Shown here piece after piece: positions 1 to 8,869 of a stretch of 64,000 nucleotides of DNA. This stretch comes from Vandiemenella viatica (Eukaryota > Arthropoda > Insecta > Orthoptera > Morabidae): contig JARYHS010009186.1 in NCBI GenBank assembly GCA_031002005.1, positions 185,406,437-185,470,436 of the forward strand. The letters are read 5' to 3'. The number at the start of each line of letters is the position of its first letter. Position 1 is the stretch's first letter. The notes below the pieces were generated by a model. That model worked only from the letters and a program-made list of their open reading frames with translations. It made no database searches and was not told the origin of the DNA. The translations under genes were made by a program, and so were the position numbers.

Positions 1-95
1 TCTTTCTTACATAAAAAATTAATTTCCACTATAAGAAAAAGTCATTATGTCACCTGAAGTAAAACTGAAATAATTTACTATTTATGTTTTTGTTT

Positions 96-302
96 TACTA
101 ATCGCTTTACGCCTCGTTGACGTCGAAGTCATTAGAGGCGGGATGGGACTGGGGAATGAATTCTGCCATGGCCTTTTGAAAGAAGCAACCCGGCATTCGC
201 TTGGAGTGACTTGGGGAAACCATTGAAAATCCAAATCTGGATGTCCGGACGAGGTTCAAACCGGCGTCCTCCCGAATACGAGACCAAAGCATAAATACTT
301 GA
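96..302 (-). repeat. SINE copy 1 (tRNA-derived family)
   Basis: This is a degenerate copy of the commonest short repeat in the window, on the minus strand. It has the family blocks in order: the gcctcgttgac/gtcattagagg tail region, ggccatggccttttgaa, ggcattcgc, ggggaaacca, and the head gcgtcctcccgaat. The head carries the B-box-like stretch, here decayed. No flanking target duplication is evident, so I take it as an old copy. Confidence 0.8.
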
Positions 303-404
303 CAGTTTACGTCTTGGTCAGTAGTTTCTTTTAATAACATTGAATCGACTATAAGATCAATCAAGTAATCAGGAGACATAATAATGAATCCCTCAAAAAT
401 AATA

Positions 405-600
405 TTTGTAAAAATAGACCAAGTCTCGTGCTTGTGTAGTGACAAAAACTTATAAGATCTTGTTCTGAGCCGAGTCTACACTTTACAGAGTATATTCACT
501 TCACTTTGTGAAATAGAATGCTTTCTCTCGTTTATTTAGAATAAAAAAATAAAAAAAAAACTCTGGTGCCTTGGCCATTAAGCATACCATGTTTTCAAAC
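405..600 (+). repeat. Foldback-repeat arm, solo copy
   Basis: This matches the left arm of the palindromic repeat at 51557-52122. Shared blocks are aagatcttgttctgagcc, cacttcactttgtgaaa, tttctctcg and ccttggccatta. No opposite arm follows, so it is a solo or partial copy. Class is unknown; long inverted arms suggest a foldback or MITE-like DNA element. Confidence 0.6.
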
Positions 601-985
601 TGATGTAAGGTACGTAATATGTCCTAAGACTGAATATTTTTGATTATTTATTTAAAAATTGGTTTAGATTTTTAAAAAGATCGAAATATTCTTAAGACAG
701 GGTAAAAAAATTTAATGTCATTTTGCCAATTAAAATATCGTTAATTCTTAATTTTTACCATTTAACATTAAAATTGATTTATTAATTTGATTAACATACG
801 TTTATTATTTAATTGGCTAACATTTTAATTAACTATGTTTTAAAAATATGCGTGGAAAAACTGTTGGCGCAAATTACGCAAAAATTCCGGGGGATTGAAA
901 ACACTGCGGGATTACAATTCTTAATAGTGTCACAGATAATTGTTGCGAGCTGTCAAAGTCTTGCTCCTCCACCCTCTTTCCGAGG
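601..985. other. AT-rich noncoding stretch
   Basis: No gene, RNA or repeat recognised. The sequence is AT-rich with many short attaa/ttaat words and no convincing open frame. Confidence 0.5.
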
Positions 986-989
986 TAAG

Positions 990-1190
990 TGGTGGTGTTA
1001 ACACTCTGGCTTCACATTCGGAAAGATATAAGTTCCAATGCTTGTCCGGCCGTCCATAATTTCCATGGTTTCCCGCAATCTCTCCAGGCGAATAACGGGA
1101 TGGTTTCTTCAAAAGGCCATGGTTGAATTCATTCCCGTTCCTTGCTCTCAGTTCTTTATCGCCTCTATTGACCTCGAGGTTAAAACAATA
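990..1190 (+). repeat. SINE copy 2
   Basis: Same family as copy 1 but on the plus strand. It contains gtccggccgtcca, tttccatggtttccc, ccaggcgaa, aaaaggccatgg and a cctctattgacctcgaggtt end. It abuts a foldback-repeat arm at about 1205 whose start is missing, so it probably inserted into that arm. Confidence 0.75.
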
Positions 1191-1204
1191 TAAATAATGG
1201 TTTC

Positions 1205-1450
1205 TCTAGACGTTATAGATCGTTGATTTAAAATAAAAAATTCCGTTGGCTTGGCCATTATGCATTCCATGTTTGAGGAAAAACCTATATAAATACTTTA
1301 AATGTGTTACTTTATCAATCTTAAAAATTCACGGAAGCCAAGATTTCCCTCGCACATGTTTCAGGTTTGACAAGTTTTAGACTAAATCGTTTGTATTATC
1401 CCTTTCATTTCAATAAATTTATGATATGCATAATGACCAAGTCGCCAAAT
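1205..1450. repeat. Foldback repeat, left arm and start of right arm
   Basis: The left arm (about 1205-1290: cgttgatttaaaata, cttggccattatgcat) is followed after a ~110-bp spacer by the inverse arm (about 1395-1450: ttcatttcaata, gcataatgaccaagtcgcc). The right arm stops where the satellite-bearing element begins and resumes at about 3700. The same palindromic structure occurs at 51557-52122. Confidence 0.6.
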
Positions 1451-1462
1451 ATATATATATAT

Positions 1463-3700
1463 ACTAGCTGGTACCCACGACTTCGTTCGTGATTGTAAAG
1501 AATTCATATTGACAGCTATAGACATCTATAACCACCATAGTGCACGATGGGAGACTCGATACTATTACCACACACAAGTACCAGTCTTCTGCGCTATGTA
1601 GTTCCGGCAGCAAGGTAAAATTTATGGATACACACAAGTCTTTGGATGAAACACGAAAATATTCATGATCGACCAATTTCAAACACCATATCTCACACAC
1701 TCCCACAGTTACCGAATTTCGGCCAACGTTGTGATCGATGGGAGACTCTGTGTTACTACCACACACAAACGCCAGTGATCTGCGATTGATAGTTTTCACT
1801 TAAAAGTGATACACCGTGACACATGCGTCTTTGGCAGAAATATGAAATTGCCGCAGGTCGACCATTTTCATCCCCCATATCTTCCACACCCCCATAGCTA
1901 CAGACATCTAACAACCATAGTGCAACAACAGACACGATTCTACTACCACACATAAACACCAATGCTCTATGCTATGTAGTCTTGGTAGAAAGGTGAAATC
2001 TGCGGAGACACATGCCTTTCGTCGAAATACGAAAATATCCTTGGTCGGTCCACTTACAACCACCATATCTACCACAGTACCACAGTTTCTGAAATTCGGC
2101 CGCTGTTGTGATCGAAAGGTGACTCTGTGCTACCACTACACACAAACGCCAGTTATCTGTGATCTATAGTTTTCGCTGAAAAGTGATACACCATGACACT
2201 TTTGTCTTTGGCAGAAGTATGAAATTGCCACAGGTCGATCACTTTCAACCCCCATTTCTCCGACACCCCCATAGCTACAGACATCTAACAAACATAGTGC
2301 ACTACATGAGATACGATTCTACTACCAAACACAAACACCAATGCTCTATGCTATGTAGTTGTGGCAGAAAAGTGACATATGCGGAGACAGTCGAAATACG
2401 AAAATATCCTTGGTCGGCCACTTACAACCACCATATCTACCACAGTACCACAGTTTCTGAAATTCGGCCGCTGTTGTGATCGAAAGGTGACTTTGTGCTA
2501 CTACTACACACAAACGCCAGTTATCTGTGATCTATAGTTTCCGCTGAAAAGTGATACACCATGACACTTTTGTCTTTGGCAGAAGTATGAAACTGCCACA
2601 GGTCGACCACTTTCAACCCCCATTTCTCCCCCACCCCCATAGTTACCGACATCTAACAACCATAGTGCACTACATGAGATACGATTCTACTACCAAACAC
2701 AAACACCAATGCTCTATGCTATGTAGTTGTGGCAGAAAAGTGACATATGCGGAGACAGTCGAAATGCGAAAATATCCTTGGTCGGCCACTTACAACCACC
2801 ATATCTACCACAGTACCACAGTTTCTTAAATTCGGCCACTGTTGTGATCGAAAGGTGACTCTCTGCTAACTACTACACACAAACGCCAGGTATCTGTGAT
2901 ATGTAGTTTTCGCTGAAAAGTGATACATCATGACACTTTTGTCTTTGGCAGAAGTATGAAATTGCCACCGGTCGACCACTTTCAACCCCCATTTCTCCCA
3001 CACCCCCATAGCTACCGACATCTAACAACCATAGTGCACTACATGAGATACGATTCTACTACCAAACACAAACACCAATTCACTATGCTATGTAGTTGTG
3101 GCAGAAAAGTGACATATGCGGAGACAGTCGAAAATATCCTTGGTCGGCCACTTACAATCACCATATCTACCACACTACGACAGTTTCTGAAATTCGGCCG
3201 CTGTTGTGATCGAAAGGGGACTCTGTGCTACTTCTACACACAAACGCCAGTTATCTGTGATCTATAGTTTTCGCTGAAAAGTGATACACCATGACACTTT
3301 TGTCTTTGGCAGAAGTATGAAATTGCCACAGGTCGACCACTTTCAACCCCCATATCTCCCACACCCCTATACTGACCGACATCTAACAACCATAGTGCAC
3401 GACAGGAAAGACGATACTACTACCACACACAAACACCAAAGGTCTATGTTATGTAGTTGGGGCAGGAAAGAGAAGTATACGGAGATACGAATTTTTGGTC
3501 GAAATATGAAAACGCCCTGCACTGACCAACTTTAATCATTATATCTCCCACATCCCCACAGCTATCGGCATTCGGCCAACGTTGTGCACGACAGGAAACT
3601 CCATGCTACTTCCACCCACAAACATCAGTGATCTGTGCTAGGTAGTGGTGGCTGAAAAGTGAAATATAGGAAAAAACACGTCTATTTATATACGTATATA
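1463..3700. repeat. Satellite array, ~368-bp dimeric monomer
   Basis: Tandem array. Equivalent points (gtgataca followed by c/gtgacac) fall at 1806, 2183, 2551, 2920 and 3281, giving spacings of 377, 368, 369 and 361 bp. Each monomer consists of two diverged halves of about 184 bp that share blocks such as tatgtagt/tctatagtt, aaaagtga, cgaccactt/ggccactta, accaccatat and ctac..cacacaaac. The central monomers are most alike and the edges are diverged. The array is preceded by (ta)n and the head ACTAGCTGGTACCC, which resembles the head of the repeat at 14803, and it ends near a second (ta)n at 3690-3707. Short open frames inside recur only because the monomer recurs. Confidence 0.9.
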
Positions 3701-3775
3701 TATATAAGATTTTAAATCAACAATCTGTAACAACGAGAGAAATCATTCTGTTTCAGGAAGTGCAGTAAAGACTTG
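3701..3775 (-). repeat. Foldback repeat, remainder of right arm
   Basis: This continues the arm that was cut at about 1450: ttttaaatcaacaatctg, acgagagaaatcattctg and tttcagg match the right arm of the copy at 51905-52122. It places the satellite element as an insertion inside the foldback repeat. Confidence 0.6.
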
Positions 3776-3779
3776 ACTT

Positions 3780-5040
3780 AAAGCAAGATTTCATATTTTT
3801 TTGTTCTTTTTAATGAATTGTTTTTTGTGGGATAACACTGATAACAAGGAAAATTGTTTCTGCATCGTATGTCACATTGGTGCATGTTTAACATGCCTCA
3901 TACGCAGCCTTCTGTAAATTTTAATCGTAGGAATTCAGAATACAGAGTTGAAAGTTGATTAAATATTAATTTGTGCATTTTTTCATGGTAATGAATATTG
4001 CTTTAATGGATTTGTAATATGATTAGTAGTAGTATAATGTTTGAAATATCTATCGAATGCTTGTAATTGTAAATGCTGCGTGAGTCACGGTGATTTTAGG
4101 ACATTTTTCAGCTATTTGGAGTAGTTTATGTTACCCATTTTATGTTTAGATGCACGTAAATAGCTTTAATTTCCAGTTTAAAGTGTCTCTTAATGATTGC
4201 AAGTGATTTTGAGCAAGATTAAATTATTTTTGTATGAATTTGATTGTTAATGTGACTGTTAGCGCTCAGAAAACGTCTGTCGGCACCCTTTATTGTTATC
4301 TAGATGTTTCTTTAGTGACTATTTAACGTCGCGGAGATGCGAGCCTCAGTTGTTTTTAGTAATTGTTTTTGTGAAGTTTCAGGATTCGTTTTGAGAGTGG
4401 TTTAACAATTTTTATTCGCCGGAATTTTGTAAAGTGCTTTAGTATTTCTGGACGAAGTTGAAGCCTTTCCCTGTTTTGTTCTGATGATTTCGCCGAAATA
4501 AAGAACAGCTAGTTATTTCAGTGGCCTATTTAATTAATCCTAAAGCTGTGTTAATTGTTATCCTTTGGTGATACGTAAAATCACTAATTAAACTATTGGC
4601 AAATTGTTAATTGAAGAACTAAAACGACCATCCAGCGAAATCCGTGCCACACCGTGCGTACATATCATGATAACTGCGGAAATACTGTTAGGGTTGGACT
4701 AACGTCTGCCTGTATGCAATTATTCCAAGCTGATTATTAACCAAGAGAGTTTCCTAGCGATATTTTTTTTTATATCAGTTATTAATATCAGAAATGAACA
4801 ACAGTTAATATTACACGAATAGGCTGTTCTCAGCAGCGTCAGTGATATACAAAGATTGCCAGTTCCAGTCCACAATATGCCGAAGGTAGTTTGTTTTAAT
4901 TGTGTATTCTGTTATTCTCCATGGTGTTTTTATCTTACAACTTGCTACCGGGTGACCCACTGGATGTCCCCGACCGGCTGGTGACAGATTTTCCGACAGC
5001 GACTTTCGGATCTGTTATCGTGACTATTCAAACGCTAACC
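3780..5040. other. Noncoding stretch, nothing firm
   Basis: No gene recognised. A short open frame from ATG 4877 (MPKVVCFNC...) contains a possible GT donor after its third codon, but nothing supports it. No repeat family from elsewhere in the window is visible here. Confidence 0.4.
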
Positions 5041-5043
5041 TAA

Positions 5044-5449
5044 GGGAGCGTGCATAAATCACGTAGCTCCATTTTGACCTCCTGTGAACCTCCCCTCCAC
5101 CCCACGCAGCCCTACGTGGCTTTTGCCTATAACCCCCCCCCCCCACCCCCCAAGTAACACGTAGCTTCTTTCACTTTTGATTCCAGAAGACATTTTCTAC
5201 TGTTTTCTCTTGTCAGACTATTGTAAATTACATACAGAGATAATTAACTGATGGAAATAAATATTCACATGCTGTTGTGAGTTCTGTTCCTCATTTTGAA
5301 TGTGAAAAATGTTATGAAAGAAAAGCTACGTGGCCTGACTCGGAACCCCCCCCCCCCCCACCACGTAGCCCAGCAAAGCCTTCCAGCCAACCTCCCCTCC
5401 CCCCCCCCCCCCTGGACCGAGCCACGTAACGTAGATTGTGCACGGTCCC
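5044..5449. mobile_element. MITE with TAA target duplication (PIF/Harbinger-like)
   Basis: The 406-bp element starts GGGAGCGTGCA and ends TGCACGGTCCC. The imperfect terminal inverted repeats extend over about 21 bp with about 16 matches. TAA flanks both ends (5041-5043 and 5450-5452). Three-base TWA duplications with TIRs starting GGG are typical of PIF/Harbinger elements, so I infer a non-autonomous member. The inside is low-complexity with three long C runs and scattered cacgtag/ctacgtg words. It encodes no transposase. Confidence 0.65.
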
Positions 5450-5515
5450 TAACAAGGAAAACTAAATTAACGCCATCGCGTTTTTAACCGTACAATCTGT
5501 GTTGTGGATAACATA

Positions 5516-5690
5516 TGCCAGTTTGTGTGAATTTTGTACTTTCTGAGGCTGATTTGGAAGATCGTCTCAGCATTCTGCTAAAAACTGCAATCGGGACTGG
5601 TAAGCCATACACGGTATTTCAACGTTGAACCTATCCGGTCTATACTAGCGTTGCGTTAACGCATGCCACCACGTTGGCGGGAGCATGTAA
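5516..5690. repeat. Dispersed repeat, family B, copy 1
   Basis: About 55 bp here (tttgtgtgaa to cagcattc, 5521-5575) align at about three-quarters identity with 11143-11195. The two copies share the order tgagg-c-ga-tggaagacc/tcgtc-cagcattc. Weaker similarity continues downstream. The family is unidentified. Confidence 0.35.
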
Positions 5691-5699
5691 ATGTGAAAC

Positions 5700-6093
5700 A
5701 AGTTGCACACTGGGCGTTTTTACACGGTCTGTTTGGCCAAACGCCAATGAAAGCAATTGTTTTAGAAAAACCTTGAATACGTAATAAAACGGCTGCACCT
5801 ATGTTCGTTTACGAGACGCTCTTCGAAGATAATCACAGTAAACCAGCTGTGTTGGTTCATGTGGAAGTCTTAGGGTGAACCACGACTCACTGATTAAGAT
5901 AAAAATGAAAATCATACTCCTCAATGTAACAATCTCGGTATGTTATACCACTTACATACTATATAAGTGACCTGAGAATCATAGTTCAACAGACATGAGA
6001 AATATATATAAAAGCAAAAATCTGAAAAGGCTGAATACGAAAAAATTATTTGTTGATAAATGTCGTAAATGTTACAGTTAAAATTATAAATTA
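5700..6093. other. Noncoding stretch before the RTE insertion
   Basis: No gene or repeat recognised. The last ten bases (6094-6103, ctttgtacat) are the left target-site duplication of the RTE element. Confidence 0.5.
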
Positions 6094-6102
6094 CTTTGTA
6101 CA

Positions 6103-6133
<31 letters not shown>

Positions 6134-8282
6134 CGTCAGTCTTTAGACTGGTTTGATGCAATCCTCCATCCCTTCCTATCCTGTGCTAACCTCTCATTTC
6201 TACATACCACTTACAACCCACGTCCTCAATTATCTGCTACATATATTCTAATCTCTGTCTACCTCTACAGTTCTTACCTTCGACTGTTCCCTCCACTAAC
6301 AAATTAACCAATCCAGCATGTCTCAAAATATGACCTACCAGCCTGTCTCTTCTTCCTGTAAGCTTCTTCCATAAACTTCTTTTCTCACCCATCATTTCCA
6401 AAACTCGTTCATTTCTTACTTTGTCTGTCCACCTGATTTTCAGCATTCTTCTGTAGCACCACATTTCAAATGCTTCAAGTTTCTTTCTTTCCGGTATTCC
6501 TAAAGTCCATGTTTCGCTACCGTAAAGTGCTGTGCTCCACACATAGAGTTTTAAATAGTTCTTTCTAATTCCTAGATCAATATTTGAAACTAAAAGGTTT
6601 CTCTTTTTCATGAAGGCTCTTTTTGCTAGTGCTATTCTGCTTTTAACATCATTCCTGCTTCGGCCATCGGTTGTAATTTTGCTTCCCAAGTAACAGAACT
6701 CACTCACTTCTCCTATTGCATCCGATCCTATTTTTATATTTAATTTGCTAGTATTGGTATCATTTCTGCTACATTTCATCACTTTTGTCGTACTTTGATT
6801 TCTATTAAATCCAAAATCTTCGTTCAGTATTTTGTTCATGCCATTCAATAATTTCTCAATGTCATCAGCAAATCGTAACATACTGATTTTTTCTCCCTGT
6901 AAACTTATGCCACATGTTAATTTTTCTTTGACTTTCTTCATTGCTTCTTCTACATACAAGTTGAATATTAACGGGGATAGACTACAACCTTGTCTCACGC
7001 CCTTTTTAACTGCTGCATGTCTCTCGTGATTCTCTACTTTTATTACAGCCACTTGATTCTTATATAGTTTATAGAGTATTCTTCTATCTCGATACTTTAG
7101 ACCTGACTTCTTTAAAATTTTGAACATCTTTTCCCACCTAACATTATCAAAAGCTTTTTCTAAATCAACAAATGCCATAAAAGTATCTTTGTATTTCTTG
7201 ATCCGCCCTTCAAGTATTAATCTTAAAGACATAATTGCTTCCCTTGTACCGCGATTTTTCCGAAACCCAAACTGATCTTCACCTACTATTTCTTCTACTA
7301 CCCTGTCCATCCTTCTGTATATTATTCTGGTCAGTAATTTTGAAGCATGTGATGTTAGACTAATGGTGCGATAATTCTCACATTTGTCGTCTTGGGCTTT
7401 CTTTGGAAGTGTGAAGATAATATTTTTATAAATCAGTTGGAATTTCTCCTGTTTCATCACTTTTTGATATCAGCTTGAATAATCTTTAGATTCCTTCGTC
7501 TCCTAGAGATTTAAGAAGTTCTGCAGGGATTTCATCAATTCCAACTGCCTTATTTGCTTTCAAGTCATTCAGAGCTCTATTAAATTCTGTCCTCAAAACA
7601 GGATCTCCTAAGTCATCAATGTCGACATCGTCTTCCTTTTCCAATACACTATTGTTCAAGTCGTCCCCAACATACAGTTTCTCAACGTATTCCTTCCATC
7701 GGTTAGCTCTATCTTTTGAGCTTAAAAGATATTTCCCATTGGCAGTTTTAATGTTCATACCTCTTTTCTTCATTTCTCCAAAATTCTGTTTGATCTTTCT
7801 ATATGCAACATATACTTTTCCTACGACCATTTCCTTTTCTACTTCTTCACACTTTTCTTGTAGCCATTTTTCTTTTGCTGTTTTGCATTTCCTATTTATA
7901 TGATTTCTAAATTGCCTGTACTGCTCTCTTCCTGCATCATCCTGAGCATTTTTGTACCTTTTCCTCTGATCCATCAGCTCCAAAATTTCTTCTGTAATCC
8001 AAGGTTTTCGGGCAGCTTGTTCCCTAAAGCCTAATGTTTCTTTGCCAGCTTTCATTATTTCGGTCTTTAATGCATTCCATTCGCCCTCGGTTGAGCTCCT
8101 TTCACAGTTACTTCTTAGACCTATGTCTACCATTTCTGCAAATTTTTCTCTCGTGCTAGATTGTTTCAGTTTAGTCACTTCCAGTCTGTTCTGCTTATGC
8201 TGCTTCCTTATTCGTTTGAATTTCAGCCTGCACTTCATTTCTATCAAATTATGGTCCGAGTCTATGTCTACTCCTGGGTACG
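6103..8282 (-). mobile_element. 5'-truncated RTE-clade LINE with 10-bp TSD
   Basis: Minus-strand non-LTR retrotransposon. A T run at 6103-6128 is its poly(A) tail. The body encodes a reverse transcriptase and stops abruptly at 8282. The ten bases ctttgtacat occur on both sides (6094-6103 and 8283-8292), as expected for target-primed insertion with 5' truncation. The 3' tail before poly(A) (gactgacgacagc) recurs in the other RTE copies at 26586, 38315 and 60640. This is the best-preserved RTE copy in the window. It landed at the outer edge of the Penelope-like inverted repeat that starts at 8291, so it is younger than that element. Confidence 0.9.
6237..8282 (-). pseudogene. RTE LINE ORF2: end of endonuclease, RT and C-terminus (broken)
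   Basis: Reading down from 8282, the first residues (AYPGVDIDSDHNLI) are the SDH motif at the end of the APE-type endonuclease; the rest of that domain is missing. A connector to about 7486 ends with ADxAVGIDEIPAELLK-type sequence (here KANKAVGIDEIPAELLKS). The RT follows, with ENYRTISLTSHASKLL, QFGFRKNRGTREA, FVDLEKAFDNV, GVRQGCSLSPLIFNLY and the catalytic FADD at about 6870. About ten residues normally found just after FADD seem to be missing. The C-terminus has YGSETWT and FEMWCYRRMLKI, typical of RTE proteins. A TAA at 7486-7488 and a frame change near 7440 break the frame, so this copy cannot make an intact protein. Confidence 0.88.
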
Positions 8283-8401
8283 CTTTGTACATGATTTATA
8301 GCTTTACGGGCTATGCCGCGTCGTTTATTGGATTATCTAAGTTTTGGGCTGTTATACTCCAGCCTTCTTCAGAGATATTGTTTATAAAGCTCACTGCAAA
8401 C

Positions 8402-8787
8402 TTGGACAGTCATTAACCAGGGTAAAAGATAGATTACACCCACACCAGCTTACGGGTCTTTATGAAATCCCTTGCAGCTGCGGCAGTGTATACATCGGCG
8501 AAACAGGTCGCACAATGGGGGAGAGACTTAAAGAACATATCCGCCACTACAAATATAACAACAGCGAAAAATCTGCCTTCGTTCGCCATGCTATTAACAC
8601 CGGGCATGAAATAAAATTTCAAGACACGAGGCTACTGTGCAGAGAGGATCAGTAGTGGCCTCGATGTGTGAAAGAGGCAGCAGAAATCTTAAGGAAGTCC
8701 AACAACATCAACGAAGATAACGGCCTTTTCCTCTGCGATGCTTGGCGACTGTTGCTATGTGAACATAAATGTAAACAGTATCTCTAA
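8402..8787 (+). pseudogene. PLE GIY-YIG endonuclease domain (one in-frame stop)
   Basis: The frame reads LGQSLTRVKDRLHPH, then YEIPCSCGSVYIGETGRT, the GIY-YIG core with its preceding C-x-C. ERLKEH and a histidine-containing block (FVRHAINTGHEI) follow. An in-frame TAG at 8653-8655 interrupts it, after which the same frame resumes (WPRCVKEAAEILRKSNN) to a TAA at 8785-8787. In intact PLEs this domain follows the RT and nicks DNA for insertion. Here the RT part is gone and the stop makes it a pseudogene. The final TAA overlaps the hammerhead-like motif. Confidence 0.85.
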
Positions 8788-8815
8788 AGAAGGCTGGAGT
8801 ATAACAGCCGAAATC
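8782..8815 (+). other. Hammerhead-ribozyme-like motif in the PLE repeat
   Basis: CTAAAGA (8784-8790), stem GGCTG (8792-8796), loop GAGTATAA minus its ends, stem CAGCC (8805-8809) and GAAA (8810-8813) resemble the CUGANGA-stem II-GAAA core of hammerhead ribozymes. The inverted copy in the left arm (minus strand, about 8349-8377) keeps CTGAAGA and the same stem but has CAAAA instead of GAAA. PLE terminal repeats are known to carry hammerhead motifs. Each copy here has at least one core change and there is an extra A before stem II, so activity is doubtful. Confidence 0.4.
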
Positions 8816-8869
8816 TTAGATAATCCAATAAACGACGCGGCATAGCCCATAAAGCTCTAAATCAAATAC

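Larger units (their letters stand above)
8291..8863 (+). mobile_element. Truncated Penelope-like element with inverted terminal repeats
   Basis: Two ~93-bp arms, 8291-8383 and 8771-8863, are reverse complements with only a handful of mismatches; both contain the ctatgccgcgtcgtttattg block. Between them lies the 3' end of a coding region for a GIY-YIG endonuclease. PLEs carry an RT-GIY-YIG ORF flanked by terminal repeats in direct or inverted orientation, so this fits a 5'-truncated PLE whose upstream repeat is inverted. The RT domain is absent. The RTE LINE inserted 8 bp outside the left arm. Confidence 0.8.

Noticed and set aside
2183..3535. A series of near-identical open frames (84-115 codons) that look like a small gene family
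   Set aside because: They recur with the ~368-bp satellite period, start at a non-ATG equivalent and show no codon preference; they are by-products of the tandem array.
1463..3700. CRISPR array
   Set aside because: Monomers of ~368 bp are directly adjacent with no spacers, and the genome is eukaryotic.
4877..4985. Short frame starting MPK with Cys residues, considered as a THAP-type first exon
   Set aside because: No C2CH pattern and no matching downstream exon; the donor is weak.
6832..8416. Plus-strand open frames over the RTE element
   Set aside because: Antisense shadows of the minus-strand RTE coding region.
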